Source of the DNA: Maribacter sp. MMG018
GTDB taxonomy: Bacteria; Bacteroidota; Bacteroidia; Flavobacteriales; Flavobacteriaceae
Assembly: GCF_018100785.1 (NCBI RefSeq)
Contig: NZ_JAGJEC010000003.1
Location: forward strand, 177,401 to 241,400
Direction: 5' to 3'
Length of the DNA: 64,000 bases
Shown here: piece after piece, positions 52,448 to 60,875 of the stretch
Numbering within the stretch: position 1 is the stretch's first letter
Layout: every line of letters starts with the position of its first letter
The notes under the pieces: model-generated
Databases searched by the model: none
Seen by the model: only the letters and a program-made list of their open reading frames with translations
What the model was told of the DNA's origin: nothing
Translations under genes and position numbers: made by a program

Positions 52448-53098
52448 ATGCAAAAAATAATTTTCTTCTTAATATTATTAGGTAGCGTTACCGTAAACGC
52501 TCAAAAGAATATTTATGAAAATGCCCGGTTCGACCAATTGAGCCGCAACCACAAAGTACTGGCAATACTGCCATTTCTGACCAATTTAGATTTAAAAATC
52601 AATGCCACGGCCGAAGATTTAAAATCTTTGGAAGAAAAAGAAGGCTATGCCGTTCAGAATGCCCTGGAAACTTATTTCTCTAAAAGAAAGAAGAAAAAGA
52701 AATTGTCGGTAGAATTTCAAAACACCAAGGATACCAAAGCTATTTTGGCCCAGAACAATATCGATTATAGTAATATTGATGTATACACGACAAAACAATT
52801 AAGTGAAATATTAGGTGTTGATGCGGTCATTAGCGGTACCATCGACTTAAAAGTTCTTTTATCAAAAGGGGTCTCTACGGATTTTAGTATCACCGATTAT
52901 TTTTCTGGAAACGCCGATTATGGTCGTATAGGTGTTAAGATCAGTGATGGTGATACTGGTAAGTTACTCTGGAAGTACGAAAAGGAAATCAATAAAAAAA
53001 CAGGCAAGAACACCACTGACCTAATTGATAAAATGATGAAACTTGCCATTAGAAAATTCCCTTACGAAAAAGAGAGAAAAAAGGACAGAAAAGAATAA
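52448..53098 (+). CDS. Secreted protein, resembles CsgG/GNA1162-like TolB-N type domain
   Basis: 216 residues with a signal peptide (QKIIFFLILLGSVTVNAQ). The mature protein begins KVLAILPFLTNLDLK, contains LSEILGVDAVISGTIDLK, then VKISDGDTGKLLWKYEKEI: the alternating pattern found in secreted CsgG/TolB-N/LpoB-like domains that bind peptides or build pores. The C-terminus is very basic (KEKERKKDRKE type run). 5 nt after the TonB receptor stop, so in the same operon as the M23 peptidase and receptor. Family assignment is tentative. Confidence 0.75.
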   Translation: MQKIIFFLILLGSVTVNAQKNIYENARFDQLSRNHKVLAILPFLTNLDLKINATAEDLKSLEEKEGYAVQNALETYFSKRKKKKKLSVEFQNTKDTKAILAQNNIDYSNIDVYTTKQLSEILGVDAVISGTIDLKVLLSKGVSTDFSITDYFSGNADYGRIGVKISDGDTGKLLWKYEKEINKKTGKNTTDLIDKMMKLAIRKFPYEKERKKDRKE

Positions 53099-53110
53099 GA
53101 AGCTGCTACC

Positions 53111-54259
53111 TTATTGCAGCGTAAACTCCTTTAATACGCTTATCGTATAATCTATCTCCTCTTTTGTGTTATATTTTGAAAAAGAGAAACGCAATGATGG
53201 TTTCTTCAAATCTTCCTCACTCAATATTTCCGACAGTACATGCGAACCCTTGTCGCTTCCCGACTGACACGCACTACCTTTAGAACAGGCGATACCTTTA
53301 ATATCTAAATGAAACAATAGCATCAACCCTTTTTCTGGGGTTACCGGTAAACAAACATTTACCAAAGTATAGGTGCTCTTATCCATATTACCGGAAAGGC
53401 CGTTAAACTTGGCATCGGGTATTTCCGCCTTTACTTTTTCGATAAAGTATTTTTTTAGGTCCGACACGTATTGTTGTTCTTCCCTTAAATTGTCATACGC
53501 CAAAACAAAAGCCTCTTCTAACCCTACAATGTTATGAAAGGCTTCGGTACCGGCTCGGTATCCCCTTTCTTGAGACCCGCCGGATATCATACAACCAAGT
53601 CCAGAATTTTTTCTGATAAAGGCAAAACCAATCCCTTTTGGCCCATGAAATTTATGTGCGGCGGCGGCTAAAAAATCTACGGGAACCTCTTTAACGTCCC
53701 ATTCAAAATGCCCAATGGACTGTACAGAATCGGAATGAAAAAGAGCTCCATGTTCTTTCACCAAATTAGCAATGGATAGAACATCAATCTTATTACCTAT
53801 TTCATTGTTCACATGCATTAAACTTACCAGCTTCTTGCTATCGTCCTTTTGAAGCAATTCTTTTAAATGGTCCTGTTTTGGGCACCCATCGGCATCAAGA
53901 TCCACAAACTCTAAGGTTATTAGGCCATTATCCCTTAAATCTTCGACCGTATGAAGCACCGCGTGGTGTTCAATTTTACTGGTAATTATGGTCTGTACTC
54001 CCAAATCTTTGACTGCGCACCTCAGTATCATATTATCTGCCTCTGTACCGCCAGAAGTAAAAATAATCTCTGAAGGATGAGCGTTCATTCGTTTTGCAAT
54101 GGTCTTTCTTGCGCTCTCTATCGCCGTTTTGGCCGTTCTTCCGAAACTGTGGGTAGATGACGGATTACCATAGTCCTTCATCAATGCATCTTGCATCTTG
54201 GCAATTACCTCGTCCCTAACCCTTGTTGTAGCCGCATTATCTAAATAAACATGTTTCAT
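53111..54259 (-). CDS. Cysteine desulfurase (NifS/IscS type)
   Basis: 382 residues from ATG 54259 (MKHVYLDNAATT). PLP enzyme that takes sulfur from cysteine for Fe-S clusters and thio-cofactors. Motifs: NPSSTHSFGR near 37, TSGGTEADN near 70, HNNEIGN-type VNNEIGN, the PLP lysine in AAHKFHGPKG near 199, and the catalytic cysteine in SKGSACQSG near 323. No isc or suf partner gene in the window. May be one of several paralogues; it could supply sulfur to the MoeB rhodanese, by inference. Confidence 0.93.
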   Translation of the reverse strand: MKHVYLDNAATTRVRDEVIAKMQDALMKDYGNPSSTHSFGRTAKTAIESARKTIAKRMNAHPSEIIFTSGGTEADNMILRCAVKDLGVQTIITSKIEHHAVLHTVEDLRDNGLITLEFVDLDADGCPKQDHLKELLQKDDSKKLVSLMHVNNEIGNKIDVLSIANLVKEHGALFHSDSVQSIGHFEWDVKEVPVDFLAAAAHKFHGPKGIGFAFIRKNSGLGCMISGGSQERGYRAGTEAFHNIVGLEEAFVLAYDNLREEQQYVSDLKKYFIEKVKAEIPDAKFNGLSGNMDKSTYTLVNVCLPVTPEKGLMLLFHLDIKGIACSKGSACQSGSDKGSHVLSEILSEEDLKKPSLRFSFSKYNTKEEIDYTISVLKEFTLQ

Positions 54260-54285
54260 TGCTCTCACCGTCATTTTAAAGGGGA

Positions 54286-54293
54286 CAAAAATA
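54286..54293 (-). promoter_or_regulatory. -7 box for the cysteine desulfurase gene
   Basis: Minus strand TATTTTTG matches TAnnTTTG, 26 nt before ATG 54259. No TTG at -33 distance. Confidence 0.4.
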
Positions 54294-54359
54294 ATTTAAT
54301 TTAAGTTAATTTACACTTAAATGAGTTTAAAGCTTTCTCGGCATATCCAATATTTAATT

Positions 54360-54367
54360 TAAATTTG
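54360..54367 (+). promoter_or_regulatory. -7 box 4 nt before a lipoprotein start codon
   Basis: TAAATTTG matches TAnnTTTG and ends 4 nt before ATG 54372; probable leaderless start. No TTG upstream at the usual spacing. Confidence 0.4.
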
Positions 54368-54371
54368 AATC

Positions 54372-54875
54372 ATGAAAAAATGCATCGGTATTATTCTCTT
54401 TACACTATTGTTTTCTTGCAACGATGGTGACCTAGAAATAGAAACCCTAGATTTTGACAGTATTGAGACTATTCAGTATTGTGATGAAATATCCACAACA
54501 TCATCCAATGTTCTTTTTAAGATAAATGGAGACGAGGCCTTGATTATAGAACTTCCGAGTGAAGCGATAAAAAATGAAGCTACGACCGAGGATATTGTTG
54601 TTGAAGTAGATGAATCGGGGTCTGTGATTTACCGTGTATTTTCCGATGACGTAACCTCTAGCTATTTTTGCGACGATGTCCCTCCTGTATCTCCAACAGT
54701 ATTAACAGAGGTCAATGCCGAAGACGGACAAATTTATATTACTACCGTAGCCATAGACTCAGTAACGTTTCAGCATACCATAGCATTAAGCGGTATTTCA
54801 TTGGTAACCGACAACGACAATAGAATAACAGACTTGAGCATCAACGAATTTGGGGTTATAACCACAAGTTTATAG
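54372..54875 (+). CDS. Small lipoprotein of unknown function
   Basis: 167 residues; signal MKKCIGIILFTLLFSC with the lipobox Cys16. The mature domain is very acidic with no membrane helices, and contains EIETLDFDSIETIQYCDE and two further cysteine-containing strands (YFCDDVPPV), so a beta-rich extracellular-facing domain is likely. No family recognised. Convergent with the Smr gene with only 3 nt between stops. Confidence 0.75.
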   Translation: MKKCIGIILFTLLFSCNDGDLEIETLDFDSIETIQYCDEISTTSSNVLFKINGDEALIIELPSEAIKNEATTEDIVVEVDESGSVIYRVFSDDVTSSYFCDDVPPVSPTVLTEVNAEDGQIYITTVAIDSVTFQHTIALSGISLVTDNDNRITDLSINEFGVITTSL

Positions 54876-54878
54876 TAA

Positions 54879-55442
54879 TCAATAATTCTGATAAATATAA
54901 ATTTCGGTGGCGCCCAGACCGTATTTCTGATAATCGGCATCGTAGTACTTCACATTTTCGTACTTTTTAAATAGGTAATGTAGCTCCTCTTTTAATACGC
55001 CTGCTCCTACCCCATGTATAAAAACAACTTTTTGTATCCGCTTGCGTATAGCAAAATCCAACTGTCTTTTGGCTGTCTCCAATTGCAAGTTCAACATGTC
55101 GTGGTTACTTAATTTTTTTGGGTTTTTAACCAATTGATTAATATGGAGGTCAACCTCCATTTTCGGCATATTCCTTTCTTTGGGTTTTACGACCTTTGTA
55201 TTTTTCCTTTTAGGAAGTTCCTTTTCTTTTTTAACCAAGGCAACTTCATAGTTGCTCACCTTTATATCATCGGCTATTCTTACCAATTCACTTTCATCGA
55301 ATTGTAAAGGAAAACCATCATCACTATTAACGGTAATAATGGAACCGTCGATCTTAATGACCTCACCACTGACCACATCATCAATGGCCTCTACCCTGTC
55401 TCCTATTTTTAAATCTGCCAAAATTTTGTTTTGATTAGTCAA
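54879..55442 (-). CDS. Smr-domain protein with N-terminal SH3/Tudor-like region
   Basis: 187 residues. N-terminal small beta-barrel (LKIGDRVEAIDDVVSGEVIKID, about 9-60) joined by a Lys-rich linker to a C-terminal Smr domain of the MutS2 type: VDLHINQLV (the L-D-L-H motif), DFAIRKRIQKVVFIHGVGAGVLKEE (HGxGxGxL motif). Smr domains are nucleases or nucleic-acid-binding modules, some linked to ribosome rescue. Stand-alone, not fused to MutS2 here. Known in Bacteroidota as DUF2027-Smr proteins. Confidence 0.88.
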   Translation of the reverse strand: MTNQNKILADLKIGDRVEAIDDVVSGEVIKIDGSIITVNSDDGFPLQFDESELVRIADDIKVSNYEVALVKKEKELPKRKNTKVVKPKERNMPKMEVDLHINQLVKNPKKLSNHDMLNLQLETAKRQLDFAIRKRIQKVVFIHGVGAGVLKEELHYLFKKYENVKYYDADYQKYGLGATEIYIYQNY

Positions 55443-55481
55443 AAATAATGGTAATTTTCGGCTTTAGAACAATTAACAAAT

Positions 55482-55787
55482 ATGCGATTTTTAACTTTTT
55501 TATACTTCTTAGGTATTGAAAACTATATGCTTCCTTGCTTTACCAAACAGGTCTTTGACATGGATTGCCCCGGTTGTGGCCTGCAAAGATCTCTTCTTTT
55601 TTTAATTAGAGGTGAATTTGTTTCCGCCTTTAAGATGTATCCCGGCATATACCCCATGCTTTTACTGTTCTTATTTTTACTGATAAACAAATCTGTCAAC
55701 ATCAAATTTTCCAATCTGATCACTAATGTGTTAATGATAATAACAGCGGGGACTATAATAATTAATTACACACTAAAATTCATATAA
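55482..55787 (+). CDS. DUF2752 membrane protein
   Basis: 101 residues with the DUF2752 hallmark CPGCGLQRSLLFLIRGEF near residues 30-47, two or three transmembrane helices at about 5-25, 55-70 and 79-95. The paired Cys in CPGC and the adjacent Arg could bind metal or mediate oligomerisation; function unknown as far as I know. First of three small membrane protein genes on one strand. Confidence 0.85.
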   Translation: MRFLTFLYFLGIENYMLPCFTKQVFDMDCPGCGLQRSLLFLIRGEFVSAFKMYPGIYPMLLLFLFLLINKSVNIKFSNLITNVLMIITAGTIIINYTLKFI

Positions 55788-55803
55788 CTAAACCTTTAAA
55801 ATT

Positions 55804-56133
55804 ATGGAACAACAAAAATTACCCAACGTTACTATTATCATAGTACTATCCATTCTTGGCTTTGTTTGCTGCTGCTTCGCAGGATTACCAGGAATATTAT
55901 TAGGAGGTATAGGACTATTTCTTGCTCAGAAAGATGAAAAAACCTATAGAGCAAATCCAGAAGATTATTCTAACTACAGTACTTTAAAAACCGCAAAAAT
56001 AATTGCTATCGTGGTTCTTGTATTAGGTATAATCTATTTTTTAATGACTGCCTGGTCTATCTACAATACCGGTTGGGACGCACAAATGGAACAATCTCGC
56101 CAGATTTTAGAACAATGGGGAATCGAAGAATAA
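55804..56133 (+). CDS. CCC-motif small membrane protein (dispanin/CD225-like layout), copy 1
   Basis: 109 residues with two transmembrane helices: 10-40 containing the CCC run (SILGFVCCCFAGLPGILLGG) and 68-88 (IIAIVVLVLGIIYFLMTA), separated by a charged loop with a conserved Lys-x-x-Tyr region (QKDEKTYRANPEDY). The Cys-rich first helix and GLPG turn recall dispanin (CD225/IFITM) proteins; homology is inferred. 16 nt after DUF2752, 6 nt before the next similar gene. Confidence 0.8.
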   Translation: MEQQKLPNVTIIIVLSILGFVCCCFAGLPGILLGGIGLFLAQKDEKTYRANPEDYSNYSTLKTAKIIAIVVLVLGIIYFLMTAWSIYNTGWDAQMEQSRQILEQWGIEE

Positions 56134-56139
56134 ATATAT

Positions 56140-56451
56140 ATGGCCAATCAACCTTTACCAGGAGCAAGTAATGCTCTAACATTCGGAATATTATCCATTG
56201 TATTGACCATATTCTGTTGTGGTCCGTTCGGTGCTATATTTAGTTTTATCGGTTTGAGCAATGCTAAAAAAGCCGAAAATGCCTATAAAACCGATTCGGA
56301 TAATGTTTATAGTGGTTTCGAAAATGTGAAAACAGGAAGGATCCTATCCTATATCGGATTAGGCCTTGCCCTTGTTTATTTAATTTTCGCCATTATTTAC
56401 TTTGGTGCCATTGTCGCTTTAGTGATGGCATCGTCGCAAGGAGAATTTTAA
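56140..56451 (+). CDS. CCC-motif small membrane protein, copy 2
   Basis: 103 residues. Same plan as the preceding gene: helix 1 with ILSIVLTIFCCGPFGAIFSF, a loop with NAKKAENAYKTDSDNVYSGF and helix 2 (GRILSYIGLGLALVYLIFAI). Likely a diverged paralogue of copy 1, so the two genes and DUF2752 may form one membrane complex. Followed by a strong terminator shared with rocD. Confidence 0.8.
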   Translation: MANQPLPGASNALTFGILSIVLTIFCCGPFGAIFSFIGLSNAKKAENAYKTDSDNVYSGFENVKTGRILSYIGLGLALVYLIFAIIYFGAIVALVMASSQGEF

Positions 56452-56469
56452 TTATATATAATACCAGCG

Positions 56470-56508
56470 ATAAAAAAAATCCTCGATGTACATCGAGGAT
56501 TTTTTTAT
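56470..56508. terminator. Bidirectional terminator between the CCC genes and rocD
   Basis: An 18 bp near-perfect stem (arm ending ATCCTCGATG, complement CATCGAGGAT) with a 2 nt centre and A/T runs on both sides. Confidence 0.87.
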
Positions 56509-56510
56509 TT

Positions 56511-57755
56511 CTATTTTTTAAATTCGGAGAGTGTCTTAATAATAATGGAAACACAATCCATCAATTGTTCACGGTTCATCACCAAGGGCGGTGCAAACCT
56601 TATAATGTTGCCATGGGTAGGTTTGGCCAATAATCCATTTTCTTTCAATGCCATACAAATATCCCAAGCAGTAGAACTATCTTCGGTATCGTTGATCAAA
56701 ATTGCGTTTAAAAGACCTTTGCCCCTAACGCTATTTACCAAATCACATGTTGGTATAAATTTATTTAACTCTGATCTAAAGAGTTCGCCTAACTCGAACG
56801 CATTTTCAGCAAGATTTTCTTCCTTAACAACTTCCAGAGCCGCCATACCCACTGCTGCCGCTATAGGGTTTCCGCCAAAAGTACTACCATGGTTACCCGG
56901 ACGTATAACTCCCATTACACCATCATCCGCCAAAACGGCCGACACAGGATAGGCCCCTCCAGAAAGAGCTTTACCTAGAATCAAGATATCAGGTTTTACA
57001 TTCTCATGATCAACTGCTAACATTTTACCAGTTCTGGCAATACCTGTTTGCACTTCATCAGCTATAAAAAGAACCCCATATTCTTCGCACAGTGCCTTAG
57101 CCTTGCTCAAGTAGCCTTCAGTAGGTACATAAACGCCAGCTTCTCCCTGAATAGGTTCCACCAAAAACCCAGCAACATTGTTATTGGATTTCAAAGCCGC
57201 TTCCAAGGCTTCAAGATTATCGTACTCTATCTTAATAAATCCGTCGGTATACGGTCCAAAATTCTTACGTGCTATGGGATCGTTACTAAAAGATATGATA
57301 GTAGTGGTTCTACCATGAAAATTATTTTCACAGACAATGATCTGTGCCTCGTTTTCTGATATTTTCTTTTTCTCGTAAGCCCATTTTCTACAGATTTTCA
57401 AGGCTGTCTCTACAGCTTCCGCCCCCGTATTCATAGGCAACAATTTGTCGAACCCGAAAGTCTCAGTCACATATTTTTCATATCGGCCCAACATATCATT
57501 GTAAAAAGCCCTTGAAGTCAAGGTCAATCTTTGGGCCTGATCGGTCATTGCCTTTACAATTTTTGGGTGGCAGTGCCCTTGGTTTACTGCCGAATAGGCA
57601 GAAAGAAAATCGTAATACCTCTTTTCTTCAACATCCCATACATACACACCTTCACCTCTGCTCAGTACTACTGGTAACGGGTGATAATTGTGTGCTCCAT
57701 ACTTGTTCTCTAAATCTATCGCTTGTTGCGATGTTAATTGCTCTAAAATAGCCAT
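56511..57755 (-). CDS. rocD: Ornithine-oxo-acid aminotransferase
   Basis: 414 residues, class III PLP aminotransferase that turns ornithine and 2-oxoglutarate into glutamate semialdehyde. Signatures: [13 protein letters not shown] near the N-terminus, [46 protein letters not shown] lysine in [16 protein letters not shown] and the [14 protein letters not shown] segment. The N-terminal YGAHNY motif separates RocD from argD or gabT enzymes. It has an unusually long untranslated leader, about 100 nt, from the promoter at 57861-57894. Confidence 0.95.
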   Translation of the reverse strand: MAILEQLTSQQAIDLENKYGAHNYHPLPVVLSRGEGVYVWDVEEKRYYDFLSAYSAVNQGHCHPKIVKAMTDQAQRLTLTSRAFYNDMLGRYEKYVTETFGFDKLLPMNTGAEAVETALKICRKWAYEKKKISENEAQIIVCENNFHGRTTTIISFSNDPIARKNFGPYTDGFIKIEYDNLEALEAALKSNNNVAGFLVEPIQGEAGVYVPTEGYLSKAKALCEEYGVLFIADEVQTGIARTGKMLAVDHENVKPDILILGKALSGGAYPVSAVLADDGVMGVIRPGNHGSTFGGNPIAAAVGMAALEVVKEENLAENAFELGELFRSELNKFIPTCDLVNSVRGKGLLNAILINDTEDSSTAWDICMALKENGLLAKPTHGNIIRFAPPLVMNREQLMDCVSIIIKTLSEFKK

Positions 57756-57860
57756 TTCATTATGAAATTAAAGTTGATAAAATAACCATTCCTACTGTAC
57801 CTTTATTCTTTCGAAGACTCGAAAAAGCAGCGTGGGAGAGAAATCATCCTTGAAGGGTGT

Positions 57861-57894
57861 CAAAAATACAAATTTAAGTTATCAAAATAAACAA
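57861..57894 (-). promoter_or_regulatory. Promoter of rocD with a ~100 nt leader
   Basis: Minus strand TTG (57894-57892), 23 nt spacer, TATTTTTG (57868-57861). The leader 57756-57855 contains a small hairpin TTTCGA/TCGAAA; I see no known riboswitch. Confidence 0.55.
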
Positions 57895-57962
57895 TATCGA
57901 CGAACGCCCACATTCATTGTTAATACTATCCATAACTATATTCGCATTCCAAAGAAACCATT

Positions 57963-57970
57963 TATTTTTG
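57963..57970 (+). promoter_or_regulatory. -7 box 4 nt before the rlmD start codon
   Basis: TATTTTTG matches TAnnTTTG and ends 4 nt before ATG 57975, another probable leaderless start. No TTG at the usual spacing. Confidence 0.5.
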
Positions 57971-57974
57971 CGCT

Positions 57975-59387
57975 ATGCGAAAAAAGAAAAAGCGGCAGGT
58001 ATTCGAAAATGTCGAAGTAATAGATGCCGGAGCAAAAGGAAAGACTATTGGAAAGGCACCAGACGGAAGGGTCATTTTTTTGACCAATACTGTTCCAGGG
58101 GACATAGTGGACGTTCAGACCACCAAAAAGAGAAAAGCCTATTTTGAAGGAACCGCTATAAAGTTTCATACTTTATCGGACAAGCGAGTTTCTCCCCAAT
58201 GCCAACATTTTGGTGTCTGCGGAGGCTGTAAGTGGCAAAATATGGGCTACGAGCACCAACTCTTTTTCAAACAAAAAGAAGTTGAGAACAATCTAAAACG
58301 CATAGGCCACTTAGATCTACCCAAAATTGACCCTATTCTGGGTTCTAAAGAACAATATTTCTATCGAAACAAGATGGAGTTTTCATTTTCCGATAGTAGA
58401 TGGTTAACCTTGGATGAAATAAACTCTGACGAGGAAATAACCGATAAAAATGCTTTAGGTTTTCATATTCCGGGTATGTGGGACAAAATATTGGACGTCA
58501 AGAAATGTCATTTACAACGTGATCCTTCAAATGCCATAAGGCTAGCGACTCGTGATTTTGCCATAGCGAACGGATTGTCATTTTTTAACCCCAGACACCA
58601 GCACGGTCTGCTCAGAACCCTTATGATCCGTACCGCATCTACAGGTGAGCTGATGGTGATGATACAGTTTTATGAGGACGATAAGGTCAAACGAGAGCTT
58701 TTATTGAACCATCTTAAAGAAACCTTCCCCGAGATAACCTCTCTTTTATACGTAATCAACCAAAAGCAGAACGATACCATTTATGACCAAGAAATCGTAT
58801 GTTTTAATGGGCGCGATCATATATTTGAAGAAATGGAAGGCCTTAAATTTAAGATAACGGCCAAATCTTTCTACCAGACCAATTCTGACCAGGCATACGA
58901 GCTTTACAAAATAACAAGACAATTTGCCGACCTTAAAGGCGATGAACTTGTTTACGACCTGTATACAGGTACAGGAACCATTGCCCAATTCGTGGCCCAA
59001 AAGGCAAAAAAAGTAGTAGGTATAGAATCGGTACCGGAAGCTATTGCAGATGCAAAGGCCAATGCTACCCGCAATCAAATAGATAATGTAGATTTTTATG
59101 TGGGCGACATGAAAAATGTTTTTAACGAACAGTTCATTGCCGAAAACGGGGTGCCGGATATTATTATAACAGACCCCCCAAGAGATGGCATGCATAAAGA
59201 TGTGGTTCAGCAAATCTTGAACGTATCCCCAGAAAGAGTGGTCTATGTTAGCTGCAATAGTGCCACACAGGCCAGGGACCTAGCGTTAATGAAAGATATG
59301 TACAATGTGGTAAAAGTGCAACCTGTTGATATGTTTCCACAAACGCACCATGTTGAAAATGTTGTACTTTTGGAAAAGAAAAAATAG
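57975..59387 (+). CDS. rlmD: 23S rRNA uracil-5-methyltransferase RlmD
   Basis: 470 residues: TRAM domain (about 10-65), an Fe-S cluster binding set CQHFGVCGGC near 76-85, then a SAM methyltransferase domain with DLYTGTGTIAQF near 331, DPPRDGMHKDV near 398 and catalytic SCNSATQARDL near 421. Such enzymes make m5U in 23S rRNA; RlmC and TrmA-like relatives differ mainly in target, so the exact uridine is inferred. Stop is 1 nt before the DUF6452 gene. Confidence 0.93.
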   Translation: MRKKKKRQVFENVEVIDAGAKGKTIGKAPDGRVIFLTNTVPGDIVDVQTTKKRKAYFEGTAIKFHTLSDKRVSPQCQHFGVCGGCKWQNMGYEHQLFFKQKEVENNLKRIGHLDLPKIDPILGSKEQYFYRNKMEFSFSDSRWLTLDEINSDEEITDKNALGFHIPGMWDKILDVKKCHLQRDPSNAIRLATRDFAIANGLSFFNPRHQHGLLRTLMIRTASTGELMVMIQFYEDDKVKRELLLNHLKETFPEITSLLYVINQKQNDTIYDQEIVCFNGRDHIFEEMEGLKFKITAKSFYQTNSDQAYELYKITRQFADLKGDELVYDLYTGTGTIAQFVAQKAKKVVGIESVPEAIADAKANATRNQIDNVDFYVGDMKNVFNEQFIAENGVPDIIITDPPRDGMHKDVVQQILNVSPERVVYVSCNSATQARDLALMKDMYNVVKVQPVDMFPQTHHVENVVLLEKKK

Positions 59388-59388
59388 C

Positions 59389-59895
59389 ATGGCGAAATTT
59401 CGATTGTTTGTTTTTATTTTACTCGGTATTCTCATGGTCGCCTCCTGTGAAAAGGATGATATATGTATTGAAGGGGACACCCCTCTATTAGTTATCGAAT
59501 TTTATGATATTTCCGATACTACAGAATTAAAAAGTGTAACTGCCCTACGTGTGGTAGGCGAAGGCCAAAGCACCACAGTAAACACGATTTCTGACAGATC
59601 CGATTTAAATACCATCACCCTTCCGTTAAAAACCGATGAAGACGAAACAACTTTTCTGCTAATTTCAGATTCTGCCTCTGATGAATCAGGAGCAGAAACA
59701 GGTAATATAGATACGGTTACGTTTAATTACGAACGTATCGAGGATTTTGCCTCACGTGCCTGTGGCTTCGTTATAAGTTATTCAAATCTATCGGCAAATG
59801 TGCAAACGGACAGCGAACCTTGGATAGCCGACATTGAGGTCGTCATAAGTAATTTTACAAACTCAGATTCTACCCATGTTAAGATATTTCACTAG
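59389..59895 (+). CDS. DUF6452 lipoprotein
   Basis: 168 residues from ATG 59389; an in-frame ATG at 59326 lies in rlmD and gives no signal peptide. Lipobox VASCEKDD, Cys20. The mature domain (DDICIEGDTPLLVIEFYD at the start) matches the Bacteroidota DUF6452 family as I recall it. Two cysteines remain (CIEG and RACGF), possibly a disulfide. Couples to rlmD and overlaps DUF6048 by 20 nt; the trio is a familiar flavobacterial gene set. Confidence 0.82.
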   Translation: MAKFRLFVFILLGILMVASCEKDDICIEGDTPLLVIEFYDISDTTELKSVTALRVVGEGQSTTVNTISDRSDLNTITLPLKTDEDETTFLLISDSASDESGAETGNIDTVTFNYERIEDFASRACGFVISYSNLSANVQTDSEPWIADIEVVISNFTNSDSTHVKIFH

Positions 59896-60640
59896 TATTT
59901 TTATTTTTCTAAGTGTAATATCCTCTATTGCACAAAGCAAACCCATTGATACAAAACCAAAAGATACGGTGGTTTACAAACAGGCCTACGGCATTAGGGC
60001 TGGTATAGACTTGAGCAGACCTATAATCTCGGCGCTTGATGACAATTATAAAGGATTCGAGATCGTAGCAGATTATAGACTTACACAAAAACTATATATT
60101 GCTGCCGAACTTGGAACGGAGGACAAAACCAAACAAGAGGACCTATACAACTTTACTACTACCGGAAGTTATATAAAAGTTGGTATTGACAATAATACGT
60201 ATGCCAATTGGTACGGAGAACAAAATTCTATCCATATGGGCGGACGTTTGGCTTTTAGCTCATTTAGCCAAACCTTGAACAATTATCAATATTACGACTC
60301 CAATAGATACTGGAATCCAGATTCTTTTTCAGATGGCTCTAATGTTGCTGAAGAATTTTCTGGAAGAACCGCAGTTTGGGTCGAAGCTGTTTTTGGTACC
60401 AAAGTAGAATTATTTGCGAATATTTTTATGGGCGCCAGTATTAGATTGGGTTTTTTGGTATCAAATAGTGATGGAGGAGACGATCGTTTCCCCAACCTAT
60501 GGATTCCCGGTTTTAACAAGGTTACCGACGGAAGCAACTTCGGAGTAGGTTATAACTACTCAATTTCATACTTCTTGCCTCTATATAAGAAGAATAAAAA
60601 AACTGAGAAGAAAATAGAAGAACTGGAAAAAGAACAATAA
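59876..60640 (+). CDS. DUF6048 outer membrane-like protein
   Basis: 254 residues with a signal peptide (LRYFTSIFIFLSVISSIAQ). The rest is amphipathic beta-strand (YGIRAGIDLSRPI, FEIVADYRLTQKLYIAAELG, SIHMGGRLAFSSFS), consistent with an eight-stranded or larger outer-membrane barrel, ending in a basic charged tail. Corresponds to DUF6048. Its stop abuts the stop of the convergent gene with no spacer. Confidence 0.82.
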   Translation: MLRYFTSIFIFLSVISSIAQSKPIDTKPKDTVVYKQAYGIRAGIDLSRPIISALDDNYKGFEIVADYRLTQKLYIAAELGTEDKTKQEDLYNFTTTGSYIKVGIDNNTYANWYGEQNSIHMGGRLAFSSFSQTLNNYQYYDSNRYWNPDSFSDGSNVAEEFSGRTAVWVEAVFGTKVELFANIFMGASIRLGFLVSNSDGGDDRFPNLWIPGFNKVTDGSNFGVGYNYSISYFLPLYKKNKKTEKKIEELEKEQ

Positions 60641-60871
60641 CTATAGTTCTTTGATCTCTTTAATAAAAATCCACTTCATCATTAGTTTTTCTTTTCCTTT
60701 AATCTGAGCCACCGCAAATTTAGGAGATACGACCATTGCTATTATAGCCGAAAGAATAGAGATATAAACTGGTTTGATATCTGAAATAAATGCGAGACCA
60801 AATCTTGCCAACAAAAAAATAACGGCAAATCCGATAAAATTAAAAATTAATGCCTTTTGTTTTGCTTTCAT
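60641..60871 (-). CDS. Small two-helix membrane protein of unknown function
   Basis: 76 residues with two transmembrane helices (about 8-28 and 33-52). Not assigned to a family. Five nt separate it from the methyltransferase upstream on the same strand, so probably a co-transcribed passenger. Confidence 0.65.
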   Translation of the reverse strand: MKAKQKALIFNFIGFAVIFLLARFGLAFISDIKPVYISILSAIIAMVVSPKFAVAQIKGKEKLMMKWIFIKEIKEL

Positions 60872-60875
60872 TTAT

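Noticed and set aside
49977..53098. Polysaccharide utilisation locus
   Set aside because: A TonB-dependent receptor is present but no SusD-like, glycoside hydrolase or hybrid two-component gene is adjacent.
53102..53120. GCTGC/GCAGC hairpin as a terminator at the 3' end of the cysteine desulfurase gene
   Set aside because: Stem of only 5 bp with a 9 nt loop and no T run, and it overlaps the last codons.
57756..57855. rocD leader as a known riboswitch class
   Set aside because: The hairpin is short and no known aptamer consensus could be matched by eye.
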